Notes under the pieces: generated by a model
Databases searched by the model: none
What the model saw: only the letters and a program-made list of their open reading frames with translations
What the model was told of the DNA's origin: nothing
Program-made: the position numbers and the translations under genes
Source of the DNA: Streptomyces mobaraensis
Lineage (GTDB): Bacteria; Actinomycetota; Actinomycetes; Streptomycetales; Streptomycetaceae
Assembly (NCBI RefSeq): GCF_020099395.1
Contig: NZ_CP083590.1
Span: forward strand, 5,642,001-5,706,000
Length of the DNA: 64,000 nt
Direction: 5' to 3'
Shown: piece by piece, positions 23,130 to 31,726 of the stretch
Numbering within the stretch: the first letter of the stretch is position 1
Layout of the letters: every line of letters begins with the position of its first letter

Positions 23130-24050
23130 ATGGCAGACCCTGCCGCCCGCCCCCGAGGTGAGTTCTTGAGGAACACCGCCCTCCGTCCGCACGCGACGCT
23201 GCCCGGCCCGTACGACGCCGGGACCGTCCTGGCCACCACCGTCGATGCCCGGGGCAACGCCCTGTGGCTGCTCTGCCCGGACGCGGAAACCGTACGGAAC
23301 CCGTACGGGCCGTCGTACCCGAAGCCCCGCCGGTACCCCTACGACGCCCTGCTCGTCAGCAGCGACGGCACGCCCCCGGTCGACCGCACCCTGACCGGGG
23401 TGCGGGTGCGGCCGTCCGCCCTGGACGTCCTGCCCGACGGCCGGGTCCTCCTGGTCGGGGGCGGCGCCGGTGAGTCGAACGCCCAACTCCTCGGGCGTGA
23501 CGGCCGGCCCCCGCACCGCTTCTCCATCGGCCGCGGAGCCCGCTTCGTACGGGCCGACCGCCAAGGCACCCTGTGGAGCGCCTACTCCGACGAGGGGGTC
23601 TACGGTGACCCGCTCGCCGCCGCCGGCCTCGTCCGCTGGGACGGCCACGGCAACCGGCAGTGGTCCCTCACGCCCCCGGACGGCCTCCCGCACCCGGTCG
23701 ACGCGCACGCCCTCAACGTCGACGACGACGGTGGCGCCTGGTTCGCCTACCACCCGTCGCCCCGTCTCCTTCACGTCCGAGCCGACGGCCGGGTCGCGTC
23801 CTGGACCACACCGGTCGCCCGCCCCCGGGGCATCGCGGCCCACGGCGCGGAGGTCGCCCTCCTCGCCGACGGCCTGCTGCACCGCTGCCGGGCCTCCGCC
23901 GGCACCCTCGACCCGCTCGAGGAAACCCGGCTCACCCTCCCCGACGGCACACCCCTCACGCGGTACACCGACGTCGTCGGACGCGGGCGGCGGCTCTACG
24001 TGCGCGGGAAGTCCGTGCGGCAGTGGTACGTCCTGGACATCGACATGTGA
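23130..24050 (+). CDS. Uncharacterised beta-propeller-like protein
   Basis: This is a 306-aa soluble protein without a signal peptide. It is rich in short repeats of the type 'DGRVLLVGGGAG', 'GTLWSAYSDEGVYGD', 'GGAWFAYHPSP' and 'GRRLYVRGKSVRQWY', which suggest beta-propeller blades. I do not recognise a family or active site. ATG 23130 is used; a TTG at 23166 behind GAGGTGAG is an alternative. It starts 25 nt after the oxidase gene, so it is probably co-transcribed. Confidence 0.7.
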   Translation: MADPAARPRGEFLRNTALRPHATLPGPYDAGTVLATTVDARGNALWLLCPDAETVRNPYGPSYPKPRRYPYDALLVSSDGTPPVDRTLTGVRVRPSALDVLPDGRVLLVGGGAGESNAQLLGRDGRPPHRFSIGRGARFVRADRQGTLWSAYSDEGVYGDPLAAAGLVRWDGHGNRQWSLTPPDGLPHPVDAHALNVDDDGGAWFAYHPSPRLLHVRADGRVASWTTPVARPRGIAAHGAEVALLADGLLHRCRASAGTLDPLEETRLTLPDGTPLTRYTDVVGRGRRLYVRGKSVRQWYVLDIDM

Positions 24051-24101
24051 GCGCCGGGGCCGGCCCGGGCGTGGCGTCTCCGCTCCTCAACTCATGGTGG
24101 A

Positions 24102-24758
24102 TCAGCCCTTGATGGAGAAGAAGAGGGTGTCCTGCGTGTACCAGTCGAGCCGCTCGCGGGCCCATATCCAGTTGTCGTGTTCGTCGTCCAGCATCTCGAT
24201 CAGAATCGTGACGTCGTGGGTGAGACCGGGGTCGATCCGGTCCAGGACCCGGCGGTAGGCGTCGGCGGCGGGCTTGGCCTTGGCCAGCGGGAGCCGGCCG
24301 AAGTCCGGGGATCCGTCCGTGGGGTAGGGGAGGGGGAAGGGGATTCCGTCGGGCGGTCCGGCGAAGAGGTATCCGTAGGGCAGCAGGTCGGCGTCCACGC
24401 CCAGGCGGCGGAGCTCGTCGTCCAGCAGGCCGAAGAAGGTGGAGGGCTTGGAGTACGAGCCCAGGTCGGCGGGGTCGGAGGCGTTGGCGTCGATGATGTG
24501 CTGGAGCGCGCTGTAGTAGGCGTTGGCCGCGTACTCGGCCGTCGAGTCGGCGTGGCCGGCTATGAGGTGGTCGAGGGCATCGGGGATGGTCAGGCCCCAG
24601 TCGATGTCCTGTTGTTCGAGCCGGAGTTGGTCGGCCTCCGCGCATGCGCGCATGTCGGCGAGGACGTCGCGCTGGTCGGCGGAGAGGCTGTCCCCGGCGC
24701 CGAGGAAGGCCACGACGTGCGCTTGGTCCGCGGTGCTGTACGAGATGATCCGGCTCAT
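24102..24758 (-). CDS. Uncharacterised cytoplasmic protein
   Basis: This 218-aa acidic protein begins MSRIISYSTADQAHVVAFLG. A helical middle (RDVLADMRACAEADQLRLEQ) and a C-terminal part rich in Asp and aromatics (DDEHDNWIWARERLDWYTQD) follow. No signal, membrane segment or catalytic motif is evident. Several homologues of this general look exist in Streptomyces, but I cannot name the family safely. ATG 24758 has AGGA about 8 nt upstream; an in-frame start 30 nt earlier is possible. It is convergent with the upstream gene. Confidence 0.65.
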   Translation of the reverse strand: MSRIISYSTADQAHVVAFLGAGDSLSADQRDVLADMRACAEADQLRLEQQDIDWGLTIPDALDHLIAGHADSTAEYAANAYYSALQHIIDANASDPADLGSYSKPSTFFGLLDDELRRLGVDADLLPYGYLFAGPPDGIPFPLPYPTDGSPDFGRLPLAKAKPAADAYRRVLDRIDPGLTHDVTILIEMLDDEHDNWIWARERLDWYTQDTLFFSIKG

Positions 24759-24892
24759 GGTCGTCATCCTGTCACCCACCACTGACATCGCGGGCGTCAG
24801 GCGGGGGCGGGTGGCCGCTGAGCAGTTGGCTGACCGTGGGGTTATCGTTCTCGCCGTCCGGACGGGGGAGCGACAACGGGGGGCAGAGAGGC

Positions 24893-25438
24893 ATGAGCGA
24901 GCGCCTGGGGCCGATCGAGCGGGTCGGCGGCCGGTGGGTCGTCGGGGACACGGAGTGGGAGAAACGGCCCCACCTGGAGTTCGGGGCGGAGGGGGTGCTG
25001 CGGCACGAGCCGGGGAAGGGCGGGCCCGAGCTGGTCCCGTGGGGCAGGTTCATGAGCCTGCACCTGGCGGCCACGCGCACCCGGCTGGAGTCCTCGACGA
25101 CGCTGGCCGTGCTGTCCGGTGGGGAATTCCTGGGCCGGCGCACCTGCTCCCTGCAGGGGACGCTGCGGCATCCCTACGAGCCGTGGACCGCCCGCTTCGG
25201 ACACCACGAGCGGCGCTACGGCACCAGCGAACTCGTCCTCGCGCAGTTCCTCGTCTCGCTGGCCTTCGAGGCGGGGCCGGCCCGGCGGCTCGGTGACCCG
25301 CGGTGGATGGCGGAGGCCGTCGGACGGCTGGCGCCGCTGCGGGTGCGCAGACTGCGCGAGGCGCGGGCGACGGTGGCGGAGGTCGTCCGGGACCTCGACG
25401 AGGCCGTGGTGAGAGGCGCGGACCGAGCCGCGGAGTGA
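24893..25438 (+). CDS. Uncharacterised protein
   Basis: This 181-aa soluble protein begins MSERLGPIERVGGRWVVGDT. The N-terminal half is beta-rich (a PH-like or bacterial PH fold is possible), with VPWGRFMSLHLAATRTR. The C-terminal half is helical and basic (RWMAEAVGRLAPLRVRRL). No catalytic motif is visible. ATG 24893 follows GAGAGG closely. It is divergent from the preceding gene and convergent with the jelly-roll gene. Confidence 0.65.
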   Translation: MSERLGPIERVGGRWVVGDTEWEKRPHLEFGAEGVLRHEPGKGGPELVPWGRFMSLHLAATRTRLESSTTLAVLSGGEFLGRRTCSLQGTLRHPYEPWTARFGHHERRYGTSELVLAQFLVSLAFEAGPARRLGDPRWMAEAVGRLAPLRVRRLREARATVAEVVRDLDEAVVRGADRAAE

Positions 25439-25478
25439 GGCGGGCGCGGAGTGAGCCGCCTCCCCGGCGGCCATGCCT

Positions 25479-26147
25479 TCACGTCTCCGCCGACCGTGCC
25501 ACCACCTCGCTGAACACCACCCGCGCGTCCTCCGTGTACACCCCCACGCTCCCTTTCAGATAAGGGCGTTCGTGGTCCTCGTACGCGACGAGGCCGCGGC
25601 CGTCGACGCTGATCTCCATGCGGGCGCCGCGCTGGGCGACGCGGACGTCCGAGGTGCGGCCGACGGGGAAGGACTCGCCGCCGGTGGCGAGGAAGCGCTG
25701 GCCGCCGGGGTAGGCGGGGTCGCGTTTGCCGAGCTCCCAGCCGTTGGGCTTGAGGGTGATGTAGTAGAAGTGCTCGGGGTCGGTGTAGGCCCAGACCAGC
25801 CAGGGCACTTCCCACGGGTTCGGCTTGGGGGTGCGGAGTTGGGCGACGGTGCGCATGCGGGCCTCGTAGTCCACGTTCTCGTACGTCGCCGTGGAGACGA
25901 CGAGGCCGGCGTGGGTCTCTTCGGGGCGCCGGGCCGGCTTGGGGGAGAGGGCCAGGCCGTCGTGGCGGCCGACGGTGGTGCCGTGGCCGTCGAAGACCGC
26001 CCGCCACGGGCCGTGGACCGTGCCCTCGGCCCACGGCCGTTCCGGCGCGCCCCCGCCGCCCCACAGGGCGTCCGCCGCGAAACCGAGGCCGACGAGCACG
26101 GCGACGGCGAGGGCGGCGAGGGCGAGCTGCCGGTGAACTCTGCTCAT
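25479..26147 (-). CDS. Secreted jelly-roll-like protein linked to wecB
   Basis: This 222-aa protein has an uncleaved or cleaved signal helix at residues 7-27, then a beta-sandwich-like domain. Motifs include TAAYENVDYEAR-like strands (STATYENVDYEARMRT), DPEHFYYITLKPNGWELGK, ARMEISVDGRGLV and YLKGSVGVYTEDARVVFSEV. The pattern resembles DUF1080/LamG folds that bind or act on sugars, but no catalytic residue is certain. ATG 26147 overlaps the wecB stop by 4 nt, so it is translationally coupled to the UDP-ManNAc-forming enzyme. An extracellular role in polysaccharide binding is inferred. Confidence 0.75.
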   Translation of the reverse strand: MSRVHRQLALAALAVAVLVGLGFAADALWGGGGAPERPWAEGTVHGPWRAVFDGHGTTVGRHDGLALSPKPARRPEETHAGLVVSTATYENVDYEARMRTVAQLRTPKPNPWEVPWLVWAYTDPEHFYYITLKPNGWELGKRDPAYPGGQRFLATGGESFPVGRTSDVRVAQRGARMEISVDGRGLVAYEDHERPYLKGSVGVYTEDARVVFSEVVARSAET

Positions 26148-27400
26148 GCCGTCGAGTATGACCCCGGACCCTCGGGAAGGCGGGCGATCACCGGATCGGT
26201 GGACTGATCGGTGGACGGGAGGCCCGTGTCGGTGGACGGCACGCCCGCGTCCGTGGACGGAACGTCCGCGTCCGCGCCGAAGTCCTCCGCGAGCTGGGCG
26301 ATGATGCGTTCGGTCGCGTGGCCGTCGCCGAACGGATTTCCGGCTTCCGCCATGCGGGCGTACTCGGCGGGGTCGTCCAGGAGCCGTTCCGTCGCCGCCA
26401 GGATCGCGTCGGGCACGGTGCCGACGAGCCGGGCCGCGCCCGCGTCGACGGCCTCCGGGCGTTCGGTCGTGGTGCGCAGGACGAGGGCCGGCTTGCCGAG
26501 GGAGGGGGCCTCCTCCTGGACGCCGCCGGAGTCGGTGAGGACGAGGTCGCAGGCGGCCAGGGTGGCCGAGAAGTCGAGGTAGCCGAGGGGCTCGACGACG
26601 CGGACGCGCGGGTGGCCGGACAGCTCGGGCAGCAGCGCGTCGCGCACGGCCGGGCTCTTGTGCAGCGGGAGCAGGATCTCGACGTCGCCGCGGGCGGCCA
26701 GACGGCGTATCGCCCGGCCCATGCCGCGCATGGTGTCGCCCTGGTTCTCGCGGCGGTGGAGGGTGAGGAGGACGCGGCGCAGGCCGGTGGCGGGGTCGGC
26801 GGTGAACTGGCTCTGACCGGTGCCTCGTTCGAGTACCCAGAGGAGGTTGTCGATGACCGTGTTGCCGGTGGTGAAGACCTCCGAGGCGGGCACCCCTTCG
26901 GCCGTGAGGTGGTGGGCGGCGCGCGGCGTCGGGGCGAAGTGCCAGCGGGCCACCCGGCCGATGAGCCGCCGGTTGAGCTCCTCGGGGAACGGGTTGTCGA
27001 GGACGCCGGTGCGCAGCCCCGCCTCGACGTGGGCGACCGGCACGTGCTCGTAGAAGGCGGCGAGCGCGCCGGTGAGGGCGGTGGTGGTGTCGCCCTGGAC
27101 GAGGACGACGTCCGGGCGCAGGCCGCGGACCACCTCGCCGAGGCCGTCCACGAGCCGGGCGGTGAGGGTGGACAGCTCCTGCCGGTCGCGCATGACGTCG
27201 AGTTCCGTGCGGTCGGGCACTTGGAGCAGGTCCAGCATCTGGTGGAGCATCTCGCGGTGCTGCCCGGTGGTCACGACGAGGGGTTCGAACAGCGGTGAGG
27301 CCGCCATGGCGCGGGCCACGGGGGCGAGTTTGATGGCCTCCGGGCGGGTGCCGAGGATGAGCATGGCGCGCACCGGGGCGCTGATCATGTTCGGGGACAC
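26144..27400 (-). CDS. wecB: UDP-N-acetylglucosamine 2-epimerase (non-hydrolysing)
   Basis: The enzyme interconverts UDP-GlcNAc and UDP-ManNAc in the cytoplasm. The 418-aa product has the family motifs GTRPEAIKLAPV, VQGDTTTALTGALAAFYE, HVEAGLRTG, NPFPEELNRR, LTLHRREN, DSGGVQEEAPSLGKP and VLRTTTERPEA. The last ~30 residues are an unusual PSTDxG repeat tail. GTG 27400 has GGGAG 5 nt upstream. It is coupled to the secreted gene downstream and follows the GT2 synthase after 351 bp, so it probably supplies that synthase. Confidence 0.93.
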   Translation of the reverse strand: MSPNMISAPVRAMLILGTRPEAIKLAPVARAMAASPLFEPLVVTTGQHREMLHQMLDLLQVPDRTELDVMRDRQELSTLTARLVDGLGEVVRGLRPDVVLVQGDTTTALTGALAAFYEHVPVAHVEAGLRTGVLDNPFPEELNRRLIGRVARWHFAPTPRAAHHLTAEGVPASEVFTTGNTVIDNLLWVLERGTGQSQFTADPATGLRRVLLTLHRRENQGDTMRGMGRAIRRLAARGDVEILLPLHKSPAVRDALLPELSGHPRVRVVEPLGYLDFSATLAACDLVLTDSGGVQEEAPSLGKPALVLRTTTERPEAVDAGAARLVGTVPDAILAATERLLDDPAEYARMAEAGNPFGDGHATERIIAQLAEDFGADADVPSTDAGVPSTDTGLPSTDQSTDPVIARLPEGPGSYSTA

Positions 27401-27751
27401 GGGTCTCCCTTGGTGTGGGTGGTGCTGGTGGGCGGGGTGGACGAGCCGGCCGCACGGGTCGGGTGGGTGGGGTGGGTACGGCGTGGGGTGCCCGGCGTAC
27501 GCTCCGGGCGGGCGTGGTGGGTGTACGCGCCGGGCGGGCGTGGGGCGCGGGCGTGGCGAACGGATGTGTCGGGTCGGCGTTTTGGGCGGGCAGGCGAGGT
27601 GGGGTGGGGCGAGCGGCGTGGGGTCTGGCAGGCGTGCACGCCCCGCGCCCGCGCCTTCACGCCTGCGCCTTCAGCCCGCGTCGTCAGGCGCGGCATCGTC
27701 GTCAGGAGTGCGTCGGCCTCGCCGCACGCCGCCCTCGGACGCGCGCCGCGC
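27401..27751. other. Gene-free GC-rich gap between the GT2 gene and wecB
   Basis: The 351 bp are G-rich on the plus strand, with a partial direct repeat CCGGGCGGGCGTGG at about 27507 and 27531. Frames here have no family features. It may carry a wecB promoter on the minus strand, but I see no clear boxes. Confidence 0.5.
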
Positions 27752-29134
27752 TCACGTGCGCGCCGTCTTGAGCCAGGTGCGCTTGCCCGTGATCATCCGC
27801 CACAGGCCCCACCACCCGGCGGCGAACCAGATGTAGCCGTAGAAGATGAAGACGTGGGAGAGCAGGACCGCCCGGACGAAGCCGAGGCCCTGCTCCCGCC
27901 GCGAGTACACCCAGCCGTACACGTAGGCCGCGGTGAAGGAGAGGACGTACGGGCCGAGCACCCACATGGGGGAGATCAGCGGCCGTCCGGCCTCGATCGA
28001 GCCGACGGCCGTGCCGGCGACGGCGACCAGGAAGGACACCGGAAGCAGCGAGGTCAGCAGGATCAGCACCGGGCTGGAAAGGTGGTAGAGCAGGTCCACG
28101 GCGGCCCGGGTGGGCACCTCCTTGACGATCAGCGGGACGAGCCCGGCCGACTGGAGGTGGCCCTGGAACCAGCGCGACCGCTGCCGCACCAGCCGCCGGA
28201 CGTCGAGGACGGCCTGCTGGGAGACGGCGGCGGAGGTGCAGTGCTGGTTGGTCCAGCCGCGGGCGATCAGCCGGACGCCGAGGTCCAGGTCCTCGGTCAG
28301 CGAGTCGCTCCACGGGCCGGAACCGTCCGGGCCCAGCAGGGTGTCCAGCGCGGCCAGCCGCATGAACTGCCCGTTCCCGCCCATCCCGACGCTGCCGATG
28401 TAGCGGCGGGCGCTCTGGAAGATGTCGCCGTAGATGACGAACTCCATGTCCTGGAGCCGGGCGAGCAGGCCCTTGTGCCGGTTGTACATCCGCACACCGA
28501 TCTGGGTGCCGCCGGTGCGCGGGTTGTCGAAGTACGGGTCGACCGCCTGGACCACGTGCGGGTCGAGCCGGCCGTCGGCGTCCACGACGCAGACGATGAC
28601 GTCACGGGGGTCGCGGCCGTCCAGCAGGCCCGACGAACGCAGGTGCGCGATACCGGCGTTGAGGGCCGCGCCCTTGCCCTTGCGGGCGTTCGGCAGGTGT
28701 CTCTGGAGCAGGTGCACGGTGCCCGGGTGGGCGGCGCAGGCCGCACGGGCGATGTCGGCCGTGCGGTCGTCGGAGGCGTCGTCGATGACCAGGGCCAGGG
28801 TGTTGCGGGCCGGCAGCGCGGTGATCCGCGCCAGGCTCTCGGCCAGCACCTTCTCCTCGTTCAGGCACGCGAGGAGGAAGACGTAGCAGCGCTGTTCCCG
28901 GGGCCCGCGCGCACGGCGGAAGCGCCGCCGGGAGATGAGGAACAGGGAGGTGTTGTAGACGCCGGCCATCACGATGATGGCGATGCTCGACCAGAGCAGC
29001 AGCTCGTCGAGCGGGAGGCCGCCGATGAGGGCGCCGTCGGTCGTGGACGCGTCGGTGGTGAGCGTGCCGGGCGCGAGTGCGCCGGTGGTGGGCGCGCCGT
29101 TGGTGAGCGCGGCGGTGGCGAGTGCGTCGGTCAT
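27752..29134 (-). CDS. Processive family 2 glycosyltransferase (polysaccharide synthase)
   Basis: This 460-aa membrane enzyme is predicted to polymerise a sugar nucleotide and extrude the chain. Order: a low-complexity N-terminus, a membrane helix at 45-66, the GT-A domain with IDDASDD (118-124), DADG (185-188), GGNGQF (252-257) and TED (280-282), and the processivity motif QRSRW (318-322). Three or more C-terminal helices follow. These are the hyaluronan/PNAG/cellulose synthase hallmarks. No PilZ domain is present. ATG 29134 overlaps the stop of the 66-aa gene. Substrate is unknown; nearby wecB suggests UDP-ManNAc or UDP-GlcNAc. Confidence 0.88.
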   Translation of the reverse strand: MTDALATAALTNGAPTTGALAPGTLTTDASTTDGALIGGLPLDELLLWSSIAIIVMAGVYNTSLFLISRRRFRRARGPREQRCYVFLLACLNEEKVLAESLARITALPARNTLALVIDDASDDRTADIARAACAAHPGTVHLLQRHLPNARKGKGAALNAGIAHLRSSGLLDGRDPRDVIVCVVDADGRLDPHVVQAVDPYFDNPRTGGTQIGVRMYNRHKGLLARLQDMEFVIYGDIFQSARRYIGSVGMGGNGQFMRLAALDTLLGPDGSGPWSDSLTEDLDLGVRLIARGWTNQHCTSAAVSQQAVLDVRRLVRQRSRWFQGHLQSAGLVPLIVKEVPTRAAVDLLYHLSSPVLILLTSLLPVSFLVAVAGTAVGSIEAGRPLISPMWVLGPYVLSFTAAYVYGWVYSRREQGLGFVRAVLLSHVFIFYGYIWFAAGWWGLWRMITGKRTWLKTART

Positions 29135-29331
29135 GAGCGGCCACCGACATTCTTTATCGCGTACCAGAATTTCAGCGAAAGCAGGACGGCGGCTATCGAA
29201 CAGTAGAGCAGGAAGCCGGCCCCCGCCGCCTCCTGGAGCCCTTTCGCGTAGGGCAGGCCCGGCAGCACTTTCGGTGCCGCAGTCAGACCGGCCAAGGGCA
29301 CAACGGTGCCCAGTGCAGGTTTTCCGTACAT
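29131..29331 (-). CDS. Small membrane protein coupled to the GT2 synthase
   Basis: This 66-aa protein begins MYGKPALGTVVPLAGL and has two hydrophobic stretches. The C-terminal one (about 38-58, GAGFLLYCSIAAVLLSLKFW) is a clear membrane helix. GGGGGGAA is placed 5 nt before ATG 29331, and the TGA overlaps the GT2 ATG. I do not know a family. By position it could be an accessory subunit like PgaD in PNAG synthesis, but no sequence similarity is claimed. Confidence 0.7.
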   Translation of the reverse strand: MYGKPALGTVVPLAGLTAAPKVLPGLPYAKGLQEAAGAGFLLYCSIAAVLLSLKFWYAIKNVGGRS

Positions 29332-29704
29332 GGGTTCCCCCCCATTTTCCGCCTCCTGCGAGGCGTGCGCTGGGAACGTACCAGACCTTCGGTCGTACCG
29401 GTCCTACATCAGGGAAGTCATGGAATTCAAGGGCGTAAATTCTTGTGACTGATCGGTAGTTCTGGCAGTTCACGCCGGGGGTGGTGCTGGTGTGACCTGC
29501 GGTCTGAACCATTCACCCGGCGGGAATCGACGGAGGGGGGAGTCGGCCGGGATCGGAAGAGAGCGGTCCGCCTTTCCGGAATTGTAACGAGGGTGTCACT
29601 GATATTCGGAAGCGTATTGACGCTCCGTCGGACGCCCCACCAGAATCTGCCAACTGTCGGCGCGATGCCGGCCATGCCTCGACGGCAGTCAGGGGGGAAT
29701 GAGG
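29332..29704. promoter_or_regulatory. Divergent promoter region of the polysaccharide module
   Basis: The 373-bp gap separates the minus-strand synthase unit from the plus-strand deacetylase unit. TTGACG (29617-29622) and CAGAAT (29641-29646), spaced 18 bp, are a plausible plus-strand promoter. The region is AT-richer than its surroundings around 29420-29460. No gene is seen. Confidence 0.5.
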
Positions 29705-31726
29705 ATGAGAATTTCCCGCAGAGGCCCGGGAAAGACCAGAATTTCGCTAACGCTTTCGATGGTCGCGGCCCTCGTGGGCGGATTCGCGATATCCGAGGGT
29801 TCCGGAGCCGCCGGTGCGCCGGCGGACGCCCGGTCCCGCGCGTCCCACGCCCTGCAGGGCGCCGGGCCGGCCGCGCTCTCCGGGGTCGGCGTCAAGGACC
29901 TCAAGTCCTGGGAGTCCGCCCGGCTCTCCAACGACCGGCTGCGCCGGTCGGGCAAGCTCGTCGTCCGGCGGGCGGCGGCGAGCGGGAAGACGGCGGGCGG
30001 TACCAGCGGCACCGGTAGTACGGGCGGCACCAGCGGCACCAGCGGCATCAGCGGTACCGGTAGTACGGGCGGGACCGGCGGGACGAGCGCCCGGCCGGCC
30101 GTCGCACCCCGCAGCACCACCGCGGCCACGACGGCCGTCCCCGCCGTCGCCCCGGCCACCGCCGGGACCCAGGGTCCGGCCGTCGTCCAGCCGGCCGCCG
30201 CGGCCGGGACCTCGGCGCTGGTCCTCTACGACAACACCGGCCCCTACGGTTACCTGGGCGAGCTCTACGCCATGGCAGCCGCCAACCTCGCCGGCCACTT
30301 CGGCACCGTGACCGCCAAGCCCGTCTCGGCGTACACCGCGGGCATGGTCAACCAGTACACGGCCACGGTGTACATGGGCTCGACGTACTACGGCGGGACC
30401 GTCCCGGACGCCGTCCCCGCCGCGTTCTACCAGGACGCGCTGGCCACCACCCACCCGGTCACCTGGGTCGGGGACAACATCTGGGGCATGGCCAACGCCG
30501 TCGGCGTCGACGCCTTCAAGCAGCACTACGGCTGGGACCCCACCAACTCGTTCTACGAGAGCGGCGGCACGGTCGGGAACATCACCCAGGTCACGTACAA
30601 GGGGCAGCAGCTCACCCGGAAGATCCCCGCCGGATACGACGGCGGAGTGCTGCACCCGGCGCTGCTGACCGGGCCGGGCTACCCCCAGGTCACCCAGCTG
30701 GCCCAGGCCACCGACACCAACTCCGGTGACACCAGCCCCTGGGCGATCCGTTCGGGCAACCTCACCTACGTCGGCGAGATCCCGTTCACCTACGTCTCCG
30801 AGAGCGACCGGGTGATCGTCTTCGAGGACCTGCTCTTCGACGGGCTGGCCCCCGCCACCGCCGAACGGCACCGGGCGTTCGTCCGGCTGGAGGACATCAG
30901 TCCGAAGTCCGACCCCAACGAGCTGCGCCAGATGGCGGATTACCTCTCCGGCCAGAAGATCCCCTACGGGATCAACGTCATCCCCGTCTACACGGACCCC
31001 AAGGGCGTCTACAACGGCGGGAAGGCCGAGACCGTCACGCTCGCCCAGAGCCCCCAGGTCGTCTCCGCGCTCAAGTACATGCTGGCGCACGGCGCGGTGC
31101 TGATGGACCACGGCTACACCCACCAGTACAGCAACGTGAACAACCCGTACAGCGGAGTCACCGGCGACGACTTCGAGTTCTTCCGCGCGCACGTCGACGC
31201 GTCCGACAACGTGATCTACGACGGGCCGCCCGCCGAGGACTCAACTCTCTGGGCGCAAACGCGAGTTACGTCCGCCCTCGCGGGCTTCGCGGCGGCCGGG
31301 CTGCCGAAGCCGACGCTGTGGACAACGCCACACTACGCGGCCTCCGCGACCGACTACCGTGTCGTCGGTCAGAACTTCTCCGCGCGTCTGGAGAGAACCT
31401 TGTACTTCGCAGGAACCCTGCCCGGCACCACCGTGAACGCCGGCCGGTACATCGGCCAGTTCTTCCCGTACGCCGTGAAGGACGTCTACGGCACCACGGT
31501 CCTGCCGGAGAACCTCGGCAACTACGAGCCCGAGCCGTACAACAACCACCCGGCCCGGCTCCCCGCCGACCTGGTCGCCTCCGCCAAGGCCAACCTGGCC
31601 GTCCGCGACGGCGTGGCCAGCTTCTTCTACCACCCGTACTACGGGACGGCCCCGCTCCAGCAGACGGTGGACGGCATCCGCGCCCTCGGGTACACCTTCG
31701 TCGGCCCCACGGACCTGAACCAGTGA
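29705..31726 (+). CDS. Exported DUF2334 polysaccharide-deacetylase-like protein
   Basis: This 673-aa exported protein has a signal peptide at 1-35 and an 80-residue disordered region with GTSGTGSTGGT repeats. An N-terminal Rossmann-like half starts at SALVLYDNTGPYGYLGELY. The DUF2334 domain carries RLEDISP (Asp397), DHGYTHQ (His469, His473), TPHYAAS (His543) and FFYHPYYG, the metal-site pattern of NodB-like deacetylases. ATG 29705 is preferred over 29699 because GGGGGG lies 7 nt upstream. Its stop overlaps the GH113-like start. I infer N-deacetylation or modification of the nascent polymer outside the cell. Confidence 0.85.
   Translation: MRISRRGPGKTRISLTLSMVAALVGGFAISEGSGAAGAPADARSRASHALQGAGPAALSGVGVKDLKSWESARLSNDRLRRSGKLVVRRAAASGKTAGGTSGTGSTGGTSGTSGISGTGSTGGTGGTSARPAVAPRSTTAATTAVPAVAPATAGTQGPAVVQPAAAAGTSALVLYDNTGPYGYLGELYAMAAANLAGHFGTVTAKPVSAYTAGMVNQYTATVYMGSTYYGGTVPDAVPAAFYQDALATTHPVTWVGDNIWGMANAVGVDAFKQHYGWDPTNSFYESGGTVGNITQVTYKGQQLTRKIPAGYDGGVLHPALLTGPGYPQVTQLAQATDTNSGDTSPWAIRSGNLTYVGEIPFTYVSESDRVIVFEDLLFDGLAPATAERHRAFVRLEDISPKSDPNELRQMADYLSGQKIPYGINVIPVYTDPKGVYNGGKAETVTLAQSPQVVSALKYMLAHGAVLMDHGYTHQYSNVNNPYSGVTGDDFEFFRAHVDASDNVIYDGPPAEDSTLWAQTRVTSALAGFAAAGLPKPTLWTTPHYAASATDYRVVGQNFSARLERTLYFAGTLPGTTVNAGRYIGQFFPYAVKDVYGTTVLPENLGNYEPEPYNNHPARLPADLVASAKANLAVRDGVASFFYHPYYGTAPLQQTVDGIRALGYTFVGPTDLNQ

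Noticed and set aside
27410..29206. Long plus-strand frame across the GT2 gene
   Set aside because: Antisense to the GT2 synthase, which has all catalytic motifs.
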